Shown: one piece after another, positions 49,831 through 57,541 of the stretch
Layout: each line of letters begins with the position of its first letter
How positions within the stretch are numbered: position 1 is the first letter of the stretch
NCBI GenBank assembly: GCA_050700355.1
Contig: JBOHHE010000422.1
Coordinates: 1-64,000, forward strand
Length of the DNA stretch: 64,000 nt
Source of the DNA: GCA-003244245 sp050700355
GTDB taxonomy: Bacteria; Actinomycetota; Actinomycetes; Mycobacteriales; Pseudonocardiaceae
Direction of reading: 5' to 3'
Notes under the pieces: model-generated
Database searches by the model: none
The model's input: the letters and a program-made list of their open reading frames with translations, nothing else
Told to the model about the DNA's origin: nothing
Made by a program: the position numbers and the translations under genes

Positions 49831-50232
49831 ATGCCACTCTCCGAGCACGAGCAACGTCTGCTCGATCAGATTGAGCGCGCGCTCTACGCCGAGGACCCCA
49901 AGTTCGCCTCGAACGTGCGAGGGGCCCGGATGCGTAGCCCGTCGCGCCGTAGACGGCTTCAGGGCATAGCGGTGTTCGTGGTGGGTTTGGTGCTTCTCGT
50001 GCTCGGTGTGATGCCTTTGGTGCCGCTCCGCCCGGCCGGGATCCCGGTGATCAGCGTTATCGGCTTCCTGGTGATGTTTGCCGGCGCCGTGGTTGCGATC
50101 TTCGCGCGCAGCCAGGGTCGGGAGACGGCGGAGGGCGGCCAATCGGCCGGCGGTTCCTCTGCGGGAGGATCACGCAGCACCCTGGCTCAGCGGATGGAGG
50201 AGCGGTTCCGACGCCGCTTCGAAGATCGCTAG
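49831..50232 (+). CDS. DUF3040 membrane protein
   Basis: The 133-residue protein begins PLSEHEQRLLDQIERALYAEDPKFA, the hallmark of actinobacterial DUF3040 proteins, has two membrane helices (about residues 47-92), and ends in a basic tail with AQRMEERFRRRFEDR. It lies just before mraZ in many actinomycetes; its role is unknown. ATG at 49831 follows GGAGGAGG at 49818-49825. Confidence 0.9.
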   Translation: MPLSEHEQRLLDQIERALYAEDPKFASNVRGARMRSPSRRRRLQGIAVFVVGLVLLVLGVMPLVPLRPAGIPVISVIGFLVMFAGAVVAIFARSQGRETAEGGQSAGGSSAGGSRSTLAQRMEERFRRRFEDR

Positions 50233-50280
50233 GCCGGCACGGTAGTCCGCCCCCCACTTCCCCCCACGCCCAAGACCCGG

Positions 50281-50310
50281 ACCTCCGGCGATCCTGCTGA
50301 AACCGGAGGT
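50281..50310 (+). terminator. Hairpin after DUF3040 gene
   Basis: ACCTCCGG and CCGGAGGT form an 8-bp stem with a 14-nt loop about 50 bp after the stop. No T-run follows. Confidence 0.45.
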
Positions 50311-50433
50311 GCGGGTTTAGCACGTCTGTGCCCAGGTGGGGAAACGCGCCGTTGCCGCGCTATCCGCTGCGGTGTAGCAGGTCGCCCTCCCCACTACATC
50401 CCACCGTATTCCCCTCTTGCTGACCTGGCTAAA

Positions 50434-50456
50434 TCCCGCTCGTGGGTAGAGCGGGA
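50434..50456. terminator. Hairpin upstream of the mraZ promoter
   Basis: TCCCGCTC and GAGCGGGA pair around a 7-nt loop and are followed by GGGTTTCG. It could end upstream transcription just before the mraZ promoter. The rest of 50233-50470 shows no gene. Confidence 0.5.
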
Positions 50457-50470
50457 GGGTTTCGTCACCG

Positions 50471-50510
50471 TTGACAGTGGTGGAAAGTGGGGTACGGTGG
50501 TGGCCGGTGG
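50471..50510 (+). promoter_or_regulatory. mraZ promoter with four GTGG MraZ boxes
   Basis: TTGACA (50471-50476) and TACGGT (50493-50498), 16 bp apart, fit a sigma-A type promoter. Over it lie four GTGG repeats at 50477, 50487, 50497 and 50507, exactly 10 bp apart. MraZ is known to bind direct repeats with this period (TGGGN with 5-nt spacers in E. coli) and to regulate its own operon. A fifth AAAGTGG occurs at 50554-50560. Confidence 0.75.
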
Positions 50511-50567
50511 AGCACAGGGGTGCTTCATGGGTCAGCCCGATGGGCTGGCAAGGAAAGTGGGGTGGCC

Positions 50568-50999
50568 GTGTTTCTGGGCACGCACACCCCGCGCCTGGAT
50601 GACAAGGGTCGGCTAACACTGCCGGCGAAATTTCGCGACGCACTGGCAGGGGGTTTGATGGTCACCAAAGGACAGGACCACTGCCTGTACGTTTTTCCGC
50701 GTGCCGAGTTCGAAGAAATGGCGCGCAAGGTTGCGGCCGCTCCGCTGACCAATGAGGCGGTGCGGGCCTATCAGCGTTACCTGTTCGCAGGCACCGATGA
50801 GCAACGCCCGGATGCGCAGGGCCGCATCTCGATCGTTCCGGAACTGCGGCGTTATGCCGGGTTGAGCAAGGACTGCGCAGTAATCGGGGCGATCAGCCGC
50901 TTGGAGATCTGGGACAGCGCAGCATGGCAGCGCTATCTGGAGGAGCACGAGGAATCTTACGCCCAAGCGCAGGAGGAGGTGCTGCCCGGCTTGTTCTGA
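50568..50999 (+). CDS. mraZ: Transcriptional regulator MraZ
   Basis: MraZ is the AbrB-like ring-forming repressor at the head of the dcw cluster. The 143-residue protein has the two SpoVT/AbrB repeats: FLGTHTPRLDDKGRLTLPAKFRD and DAQGRISIVPELRRYAGLSKD. Length matches mycobacterial MraZ. The GTG at 50568 gives the conserved start; a GTG at 50487 would run across its own operator. A small hairpin follows and rsmH is 260 bp downstream. Confidence 0.96.
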   Translation: MFLGTHTPRLDDKGRLTLPAKFRDALAGGLMVTKGQDHCLYVFPRAEFEEMARKVAAAPLTNEAVRAYQRYLFAGTDEQRPDAQGRISIVPELRRYAGLSKDCAVIGAISRLEIWDSAAWQRYLEEHEESYAQAQEEVLPGLF

Positions 51000-51000
51000 C

Positions 51001-51020
51001 CGGGTGGGTCTGCCCACCTG
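51001..51020 (+). other. Small hairpin just after mraZ
   Basis: GGTGGG-TCTG-CCCACC, extended by CG and TG pairs, lies 1 nt after the mraZ stop. It may be an attenuator between mraZ and rsmH. Confidence 0.4.
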
Positions 51021-51054
51021 GGCAGCGCTCCTTCCCGGTGCCGCGAGGCCTCCG

Positions 51055-51094
51055 TCCGACGTGCAACGACACCTCCGATGTGCGAAACGACACC
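51055..51094. repeat. Imperfect tandem repeat between mraZ and rsmH
   Basis: A 19-nt unit (51055-51073) and a 21-nt unit (51074-51094) both read TCCGAYGTGC..AACGACACC and differ by one base and a 2-nt insertion. The rest of the 51000-51259 spacer shows no gene. Confidence 0.75.
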
Positions 51095-51259
51095 GAAGTG
51101 CACGGATCAGCAGGGCCCTGACGCACCTTCCCCGGCGCCAGGACCGTCGCATCGGGCGGAGACCCCGCAGCACCGGGGCCGGTTGGTGCCGAGGCAGGTC
51201 GGGTGATAGTGCGGGTAGTCGGGGCCCGCTAGGGCACGAGGGGCATAAGGGGTGCGAAT

Positions 51260-52282
51260 ATGAGCAGAGGGAGGCTGGCCGTGGCCGATCGCCCGCCCGA
51301 TGGCACCCGGTCACCCCACCATGCCCCCGTACTGCTGGCCAGATGCTTGGAGCTACTCGGGCCGGCATTGACCGGCCAGCCAGCAGTCCTGGTCGATGCG
51401 ACGGTGGGTCTCGGCGGACATGCCGCTGCGTTCCTCGAGGCACATCCGGGGCTCACGTTGGTCGGGCTGGACCGGGACCCGCAGGCGCTGGAGCTGGCTG
51501 GGCACCGGCTGGCCGCATACGCCAAGCGGATTCACCTGGTGCACGCGGTGTACGACGAGTTACCGGATGTGCTGGAACGTCTTGACCTTGAGTGTCTGGA
51601 CGGCGTGCTGTTCGACCTCGGGGTGTCCTCACTGCAGCTCGACGCCGTCGAGCGGGGCTTTTCCTATGCCCGCGACGCCGTTCTGGATATGCGAATGGAC
51701 CCTACCACCGGCCCCACCGCGGCCGACGTGGTCAACGGCTATCCGAAGGCCGATCTGGCCCGGGTGCTGCGGGAGTACGGCGAGGAACGCTTTGCGGGGC
51801 GGATCGCGGGCGCCATCGTGAAGGAGCGGACCCGGCAGCCCTTCGACAGTAGCGCTCGACTGGTCGAGGTCATCTATCAGAGTGTCCCTGCGGCCGCTCG
51901 TCGCCGAGGCGGGCATCCCGCCAAGCGGACCTTCCAAGCGTTGCGGATCGAGGTCAACGGTGAACTCGCGGCGTTGCACGCCGCGATCCCGGCTGCGCTG
52001 GATGCGCTGTCGGTCGGTGGCCGGCTGGTGGCGATGTCCTACCACTCTCTGGAGGACCGACTTGTCAAGCGAGCCTTGACCGAGCGGGCCGTCTCGCGTA
52101 CTCCGCTTGGCCTGCCCGTCGAGTTACCCGGCCACGGCCCGAAATTCCGCGTGCTGACCCGCGGCGCCGAGCAGGCAGATCCCACCGAGACGGGGACCAA
52201 CCCGCGGGCCGCCTCGGTGCGACTGCGGGCTGCCGAGCGCATTGCACCCGTTGCTCCGCACAACCCGATCGCCCGGAGGTGA
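51260..52282 (+). CDS. rsmH: 16S rRNA (cytosine-1402-N4)-methyltransferase RsmH
   Basis: RsmH (MraW) methylates C1402 in the ribosomal P site. HHAPVLLARCLELLGP, VDATVGLGGHAAAFLE, VLFDLGVSSLQLD, FSYARDAVLDMRMDP and AMSYHSLEDRLVKR are the family motifs. Length 340. The ATG at 51260 is the first in frame and gives a short N-terminal extension. The ftsL-like gene follows after 4 bp. Confidence 0.96.
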   Translation: MSRGRLAVADRPPDGTRSPHHAPVLLARCLELLGPALTGQPAVLVDATVGLGGHAAAFLEAHPGLTLVGLDRDPQALELAGHRLAAYAKRIHLVHAVYDELPDVLERLDLECLDGVLFDLGVSSLQLDAVERGFSYARDAVLDMRMDPTTGPTAADVVNGYPKADLARVLREYGEERFAGRIAGAIVKERTRQPFDSSARLVEVIYQSVPAAARRRGGHPAKRTFQALRIEVNGELAALHAAIPAALDALSVGGRLVAMSYHSLEDRLVKRALTERAVSRTPLGLPVELPGHGPKFRVLTRGAEQADPTETGTNPRAASVRLRAAERIAPVAPHNPIARR

Positions 52283-52286
52283 CCCC

Positions 52287-52862
52287 GTGACGGCTTCCCT
52301 GGCGGCTCCGCCGCGTAACACGACATCCACAGTCGGTCGCACCCCCACCCGTCGCCGTGTCAACAGACCCGCCCGAACCCGTTCGGCGGCTGTTGCCCGG
52401 GCCTATGCGAGGCGGGCACAGCGCAGCGGGGCGCTGCATGGTGCTGGGCAGCCTTCGGCCGGTGCCAACCGGGCCCCCTTCGTGGTGCTGATGATGGTGG
52501 TGCTGTCGGTGGCATTGATAGCCACGTTGTGGTTGTCGACCGCAGCGGCCGCGGACTCCTATCGACTGCAGAACGCTCGGGAGTCGGCCAGGGATCTCAC
52601 CGAGCGCTCGGAGCAGCTCGGCCGAGAGGTAGCCACCTTGGAAACCGCGCCCGAGCTGGCACGCCGGGCACTCGAACTGGGCATGGTGCCCGCCGGGGAT
52701 CCGGCCCGGCTGGTGGTGGGGTCGGATGGATCAGTCGTGGTGGTGGGTGAGCCCAAGGCAGCTACCGCGCCTGCTGCCGTCACTCCACCTGCGGCAGACT
52801 CGGCGCCCGTCCAGCCCGAGCCCGCCGCGGCATCGCAGACTGCGGTGTCCGGACGCACGTGA
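52287..52862 (+). CDS. ftsL: FtsL-like septum protein
   Basis: FtsL is a bitopic protein that links FtsQ to the FtsW/FtsI synthase. The 191-residue protein has a basic cytoplasmic N-terminus, one membrane helix (FVVLMMVVLSVALIATLW, about residues 65-87) and a short coiled coil (SYRLQNARESARDLTERSEQ). A Pro/Ala tail ends it. The GTG at 52287 follows GGAGG at 52275-52279. The call rests on topology and position between rsmH and ftsI, since FtsL sequences diverge widely. Confidence 0.85.
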   Translation: MTASLAAPPRNTTSTVGRTPTRRRVNRPARTRSAAVARAYARRAQRSGALHGAGQPSAGANRAPFVVLMMVVLSVALIATLWLSTAAAADSYRLQNARESARDLTERSEQLGREVATLETAPELARRALELGMVPAGDPARLVVGSDGSVVVVGEPKAATAPAAVTPPAADSAPVQPEPAAASQTAVSGRT

Positions 52863-54727
52863 TGAGCGGCTCGAGCACGGCGCGTGCCGGGGTTCGCCGC
52901 GCTGGAGTCCGCCAAGCCACCCGAGCGTCTCGGCCCCGCCGCAGACCCCTCCTGTCGGAGACCGCAGGGCGCAGCCGGCTGCTGCTGGGTCGGGCGTTGC
53001 TCGTCCTGGCACTGCTGGCCGCCGGGCTCAAGCTGGTAGTGGTGCAGGGCCTGCAGGCCGAAGAACTCTCCGCGCAGGCCGCAAGTCAGCGCACCACGCC
53101 GCAGATGCTGGCCGCCGAGCGCGGCACGATCACCGATCGCAACGGCACCCCGCTGGCGTTCAGCGTGGAGGCGCGGGCGCTGTATGCCCAGCCCCAGCGG
53201 ATCATCGAAGAGCAGCGCGCAGCCGGCGCGGATCCGGATGCGCACAAGCGTGCGATGGCCAGCCGGGTCGCTCAAGTGCTCGGCCCGCTGGTAGTCGAAT
53301 CGGAGGTGCTCGCTCAGCTGAGCAGTGACCGCCCCACCGTGCTGCTGGCGCCGACGGTGGAGCCGGCTCAGGCCAGGGCGATCAGACAGGTTTTCCCAGA
53401 GATCAGTGCGGAGTACCGGGAGGTCCGGCAATACCCCGGTGGCGAGGTAGCCGCGAATGTGCTCGGGGTGGCGAACTGGCGCGCAGACGAGCGAAAGGTG
53501 CGCGGGCTGGTCGGGCTGGAGAACTACGCCGATACGCTGCTTGCCGGCACGGACGGTCGCCGAGTGGTGGACACGGCGGAAGGCTCCGAGGCGATCATTC
53601 CAGGCAGCGAGCGAGCCGTCCGGCCTGCGGTACCCGGTTCGGACCTCGAACTCACGGTGGACTCCGATCTGCAGTACACCCTGCAGCGACTGCTCGGTGA
53701 CTACGCGCGGCGCCATGGCGCCAAGGGTGGTACCGCGGTGGTGCTGGACGCCCAGACGGCTGAGGTGTACGCCATGGCCAACGCGGTCACCTTCGATCCG
53801 AACAACCTCACGGGAGCGAGCCCCGAGCAGCTGGCGAATCCCGCCGTCAGCGCCCCATTCGAACCAGGTTCGGTGAACAAGGTCGTGACCGCGGCCGCGG
53901 CCATCGAGTACGGCCTAGTCACCCCGGACACCGTGTTGCACGTTCCCGGCCAGCTCCGGATGGCCGACCGGATGATCGGAGACGCCTGGTCACACGGTGC
54001 GATCGAGCTGACCTTCACCGGGGTGCTGGCTCGTTCGTCCAACGTCGGCACGTTGCTCGTCGCGCAACGGGTCGGCGAGGACCGTTTTGTGGACATGCTG
54101 TCGCGGATGGGGTTGGGTCAGCGCACCGATGTGGGACTGCCGGGGGAGAGCGCGGGCCGCCTCCCACCCCGCGAGCAGTGGTCGGGCAGTACCTTTGCCA
54201 ACCTCCCCATCGGCCAGGGTTTGTCGATGACCGTGCTGCAGATGGCGGGCATGTACCAGGCGATCGCCAACGACGGGGTGCGCATCCCGCCGAGGATCGT
54301 CAACGCTGTGATCGCTCCGGACGGCACCCGAACCGTGACTCCCCAGCCCGAGGGGGTACCGGTGGTCAGCGCCCAGACCGCCCAGACCGTGCGGAACATG
54401 CTGCGCGCAGTGGTGCAGGACCAGCCGCAGCAGCGCGGGACCGGTCCACAGGCGGCGCTGGAGGGCTATCAAATCGCCGCAAAGACCGGTACCGCTCAGC
54501 AGGTCGACCCCGGCTGCGGGTGCTACAGCAACTCGAAATACTGGATCACTTTCGCGGGGATCCTGCCCGCCGACGCCCCGCGTTTCGTGGTCGGGATCAT
54601 GCTCGATGACCCGGACACCGGAACCGCAGCGCCCCTGTTCCACGACATTGCCTCCTACGTGGCCCAGCGTTATCAGATCCCGCTCTCTCCCGTCCCCACC
54701 CCTCCCGCCACCTTGACCCTCCACTAA
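52859..54727 (+). CDS. ftsI: Penicillin-binding protein FtsI (PBP3/PbpB)
   Basis: FtsI is the septal transpeptidase. After a basic N-terminus and one membrane helix (about residues 42-63) come the dimerisation domain and the transpeptidase domain. The active-site serine is in EPGSVNKVVT (about residue 338), the SxN motif in ARSSNVG (about 392) and KTG in AAKTGTAQQ (about 542). No PASTA domain follows. GTG at 52859 overlaps the ftsL stop; ATG at 52862 is equivalent. Length 622. Confidence 0.96.
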   Translation: MMSGSSTARAGVRRAGVRQATRASRPRRRPLLSETAGRSRLLLGRALLVLALLAAGLKLVVVQGLQAEELSAQAASQRTTPQMLAAERGTITDRNGTPLAFSVEARALYAQPQRIIEEQRAAGADPDAHKRAMASRVAQVLGPLVVESEVLAQLSSDRPTVLLAPTVEPAQARAIRQVFPEISAEYREVRQYPGGEVAANVLGVANWRADERKVRGLVGLENYADTLLAGTDGRRVVDTAEGSEAIIPGSERAVRPAVPGSDLELTVDSDLQYTLQRLLGDYARRHGAKGGTAVVLDAQTAEVYAMANAVTFDPNNLTGASPEQLANPAVSAPFEPGSVNKVVTAAAAIEYGLVTPDTVLHVPGQLRMADRMIGDAWSHGAIELTFTGVLARSSNVGTLLVAQRVGEDRFVDMLSRMGLGQRTDVGLPGESAGRLPPREQWSGSTFANLPIGQGLSMTVLQMAGMYQAIANDGVRIPPRIVNAVIAPDGTRTVTPQPEGVPVVSAQTAQTVRNMLRAVVQDQPQQRGTGPQAALEGYQIAAKTGTAQQVDPGCGCYSNSKYWITFAGILPADAPRFVVGIMLDDPDTGTAAPLFHDIASYVAQRYQIPLSPVPTPPATLTLH

Positions 54728-54754
54728 AACCAGCGACCCTCCGCTGAACCAGTG
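54716..54754 (+). repeat. Imperfect tandem repeat at the ftsI stop
   Basis: A 20-nt unit (54716-54735) with the ftsI stop TAA is followed by a 19-nt diverged copy (54736-54754) carrying TGA at the matching place. The rest of the ftsI-murE spacer to 54875 shows no gene. Confidence 0.65.
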
Positions 54755-54875
54755 ACCGGGTCCCCCATTCGGTGGGCTCAGTGCGCCGGTAGCCTTCGCC
54801 TTCGCGGCTGCCGGTAACCACGACAGTGGGCACAGCGCCGCAACCCGCAGCAGACCCGCTACTCGACCCCGGACC

Positions 54876-56420
54876 GTGACTGCTCCCGTGACTTCTTTGG
54901 CTCCTTCGAGGCCGCTGCGCCCCTCGCGCACTACGCCGATCTCATTGACCAGGCTCGCTGTGCTGGCGGAGGCGACCGCCTCGGGACAGCTGGACAGGGC
55001 GGTGGTCACCGGAATCGTGCTGCGAGCCCAGCAGGTGCTTCCCGGTGACCTGTTCGCGGCGCTGCCGAGTCTGACTGCGGGTCGCCCGCACGGTGCCGAT
55101 TTCGCCCGCGCCGCGCTGGCGGCCGGTGCCGCCGCGGTGCTCACCGATCCGGCGGGTGCCTCCCGGCCGACTCTGCTCGATGCTTCGGTGCCGGTGCTGG
55201 TACATCCCGATCCTCGATCGGTACTCGGTGTGTTGTCCGCCCACCTCTATGGTGACCCGTCCACCCGGTTAGCTGTGCTCGGGATCACCGGCACAGCCGG
55301 CAAGACCACCACGACCTATCTGCTGGAGGCGGGACTCCGGGCGGCCGGAGCAAGCACCGGCCTGCTGGGCACCGTGCAGCTGCGGATCGCTGAGGAGCAT
55401 CTGGCCAGTACGGGCACCACTCCGGAGGCACCGGATCTGCAGGCGTTGCTGGCGTTGATGGTCGAGCGCGGAGTAACCCACCTGCCGATGGAGGTCTCCA
55501 GCCACGCCCTGGCGCTGGGCCGGGTGGCGGGAACGACCTTCACCGTCGGGGCGTTCACCAATCTGTCTCAGGACCACCTGGATTTCCACGCCGACATCGA
55601 GGACTACTTCGCGGCCAAGGCCTCGCTGTTCGACCGGCGGTCCGGTGTCGATGTGGTCTGCATCGATGACGCCTGGGGTCGTCGGCTGGTCACCGCTGAC
55701 ACCACGACGGTGTCCTTACACGGCGCGGCGACCTGGCATGCAGCTGATGTCGTGGCCGGGCGCAGCGGCCCGCAGACGTTCCGCGCGATGGGCCCGAACG
55801 GATTCGATCAGCACATGGGAGTGCGGTTGCCGGGTGCGTTCAACGTCACCAACGCCCTCCTGGCGCTCGCTGTCGCGCACGCCGCGGGCGCGGATCCCCA
55901 TCTCGTGCTTCGCGGCATCGCCACCGCCGAGGTGCCCGGCCGGATGCAGCGAGTGGATCGCGGCCAGAGCTTCCTCGCCATCGTGGACTACGCGCACAAG
56001 CCGGCCGCGGTGGCCGCCCTGCTCGATGCGGTGCGCGCGCAGGTAACGGGCCGGGTACTGGTGGTGCTGGGCTGTGGTGGGGATCGGGACGTCGGCAAGC
56101 GTCCACTGATGGGGGCCGAAGCGGCCCGCCGCGCCGATGTACTCGTCGTCACCGATGACAATCCCCGTACCGAGGATCCCGCTGCCATTCGGGCCGCCAT
56201 GCTCACCGGCGCCCGAGTCGGTCCCGCTGAGGTGGTGGAGATCGCCGACCGGGCGGCCGCCATCGGCTATGCGGTCGCCAACGCGCGTGCTGACGATGCC
56301 GTCGTGGTCGCAGGCAAGGGCCACGAGACCGGGCAGGAGGTGCACGGTGTCAAGCGTCCCTTCGCGGACGTGGACGTGCTCGCCGACCTGCTTGACAGGA
56401 TGTCCGGAGTGGGCGAGTGA
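54876..56420 (+). CDS. murE: UDP-MurNAc-tripeptide synthetase MurE
   Basis: MurE adds the third residue of the peptidoglycan stem. The ATP motif is ITGTAGKTTTTYLLEAG (about residues 136-152); the substrate-specific motif is DNPRTEDP (about 428-435), which marks the meso-diaminopimelate type, in keeping with dapA and dapB in this window. STGTTPEAPDLQAL and SQDHLDFHADIEDY also match. Length 514. GTG at 54876 is used; GTG at 54891 is possible. Confidence 0.96.
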   Translation: MTAPVTSLAPSRPLRPSRTTPISLTRLAVLAEATASGQLDRAVVTGIVLRAQQVLPGDLFAALPSLTAGRPHGADFARAALAAGAAAVLTDPAGASRPTLLDASVPVLVHPDPRSVLGVLSAHLYGDPSTRLAVLGITGTAGKTTTTYLLEAGLRAAGASTGLLGTVQLRIAEEHLASTGTTPEAPDLQALLALMVERGVTHLPMEVSSHALALGRVAGTTFTVGAFTNLSQDHLDFHADIEDYFAAKASLFDRRSGVDVVCIDDAWGRRLVTADTTTVSLHGAATWHAADVVAGRSGPQTFRAMGPNGFDQHMGVRLPGAFNVTNALLALAVAHAAGADPHLVLRGIATAEVPGRMQRVDRGQSFLAIVDYAHKPAAVAALLDAVRAQVTGRVLVVLGCGGDRDVGKRPLMGAEAARRADVLVVTDDNPRTEDPAAIRAAMLTGARVGPAEVVEIADRAAAIGYAVANARADDAVVVAGKGHETGQEVHGVKRPFADVDVLADLLDRMSGVGE

Positions 56421-56470
56421 TGCCCATGACCCTGGCTGAGGCCGCCGCGAAGGACCGGGGTCGCCGGTGA
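56420..56470 (+). pseudogene. murF: 16-codon murF remnant
   Basis: Between murE and mraY a mini-ORF reads MPMTLAEAAAKDRGRR. Its ATG overlaps the murE stop (TGATG) and its TGA overlaps the mraY GTG (GTGA), as an intact murF would. The N-terminus MPMTLAEAA resembles the usual MurF start (I-P/E-L-T-L/V-A-E-I-A). The likeliest reading is an internal deletion of murF that left both ends. The protein cannot be functional. The likeness is short, so chance is not excluded. Confidence 0.65.
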
Positions 56471-57537
56471 TCAGCATCCTGGTCGCAGCCGGGGTCGCCC
56501 TCTTGGCCTCCATCCTGTTCACCCCCTACTTGATCCGGGTGTTCTCCCGACAGGGTTTCGGGCAGGAGATCAGACAGGACGGTCCGCAGAGCCACCAGAG
56601 TAAGCGAGGCACTCCCACCATGGGAGGAGTCGCCATCCTGCTGGCGCTGTGGAGCGGTTATCTGGTCGCCCACTTCACGGTCACTCGCACCGGCATGACC
56701 GCCTCGGCTCTCGTGGTGCTGCTGCTCACCACGGTGCTCGCGGTAGTGGGCTTCCTCGATGACCTCATCAAGATCCGCAGGCAGCGCAACCTGGGCCTGA
56801 ACAAGACCTCCAAGCTGGTCGGCCAGCTGGTTGCCGCAGTGCTCTTTGCGATTCTGGCGATGCAGTTCCGAGATTCCGACGGTATTGCTCCGGCTTCGAC
56901 GCACCTGTCGTTCGTGCGCGACATCGCCGTGCTGTCGTTCGGGGTGGTCGGGTTTGTGATCTTCAGCTATCTGCTGGTATCAGCCTGGTCCAATGCCGTG
57001 AACCTCACCGACGGGCTGGACGGACTGGCGGCGGGATCTGCGGCGATGGTCCTGGCGACCTATGTGATCGTCTCGTTCTGGCAGCACACCCAGGATTGCG
57101 CCGTCGAGGCGCTTCCCGGCTGTTACACGGTGCGTGACCCGCTGGATGTGGCCGTGCTGGCCGCTGCCGCAGTCGGGGGGTGTATCGGATTCCTGTGGTG
57201 GAACGCCGCCCCGGCCAAGATCTTCATGGGTGACACCGGGTCGCTGGCCCTCGGTGGGCTGCTCGCCGGACTGGCGGTGGTCACCCGCACCGAGCTATTG
57301 CTGGTCGTCATCGGTGGATTGTTCGTGGTCGAGGCGCTGTCAGTGGTATTGCAGGTGGCGGTGTTCCGCACCGCCCGGCGACGGCTGTTCCGGATGGCGC
57401 CGTTCCATCACCATTTCGAGCTGGCCGGATGGGCCGAGACCACCGTCATCATCAGGTTCTGGCTGCTTGCGGCCATCTGTTGCGCGCTGGGCGTCGGAGT
57501 GTTCTACAGCGAGTGGCTGAACGCGGCCGGGGGGTGA
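56467..57537 (+). CDS. mraY: Phospho-MurNAc-pentapeptide transferase MraY
   Basis: MraY makes lipid I at the membrane. The 356-residue protein has about ten helices and the catalytic motifs FLDDLIKIRRQRNLGL, NLTDGLDGLAAG and APFHHHFELAGW; FMGDTGSLALGG is also present. It needs UDP-MurNAc-pentapeptide, which MurF supplies, so a MurF elsewhere is expected. GTG at 56467 overlaps the murF-like mini-ORF stop. Confidence 0.97.
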   Translation: MISILVAAGVALLASILFTPYLIRVFSRQGFGQEIRQDGPQSHQSKRGTPTMGGVAILLALWSGYLVAHFTVTRTGMTASALVVLLLTTVLAVVGFLDDLIKIRRQRNLGLNKTSKLVGQLVAAVLFAILAMQFRDSDGIAPASTHLSFVRDIAVLSFGVVGFVIFSYLLVSAWSNAVNLTDGLDGLAAGSAAMVLATYVIVSFWQHTQDCAVEALPGCYTVRDPLDVAVLAAAAVGGCIGFLWWNAAPAKIFMGDTGSLALGGLLAGLAVVTRTELLLVVIGGLFVVEALSVVLQVAVFRTARRRLFRMAPFHHHFELAGWAETTVIIRFWLLAAICCALGVGVFYSEWLNAAGG

Positions 57538-57541
57538 GACG

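Noticed and set aside
50487..50567. Upstream GTG start for mraZ
   Set aside because: It would translate through the MraZ boxes; the GTG at 50568 matches the family N-terminus and length.
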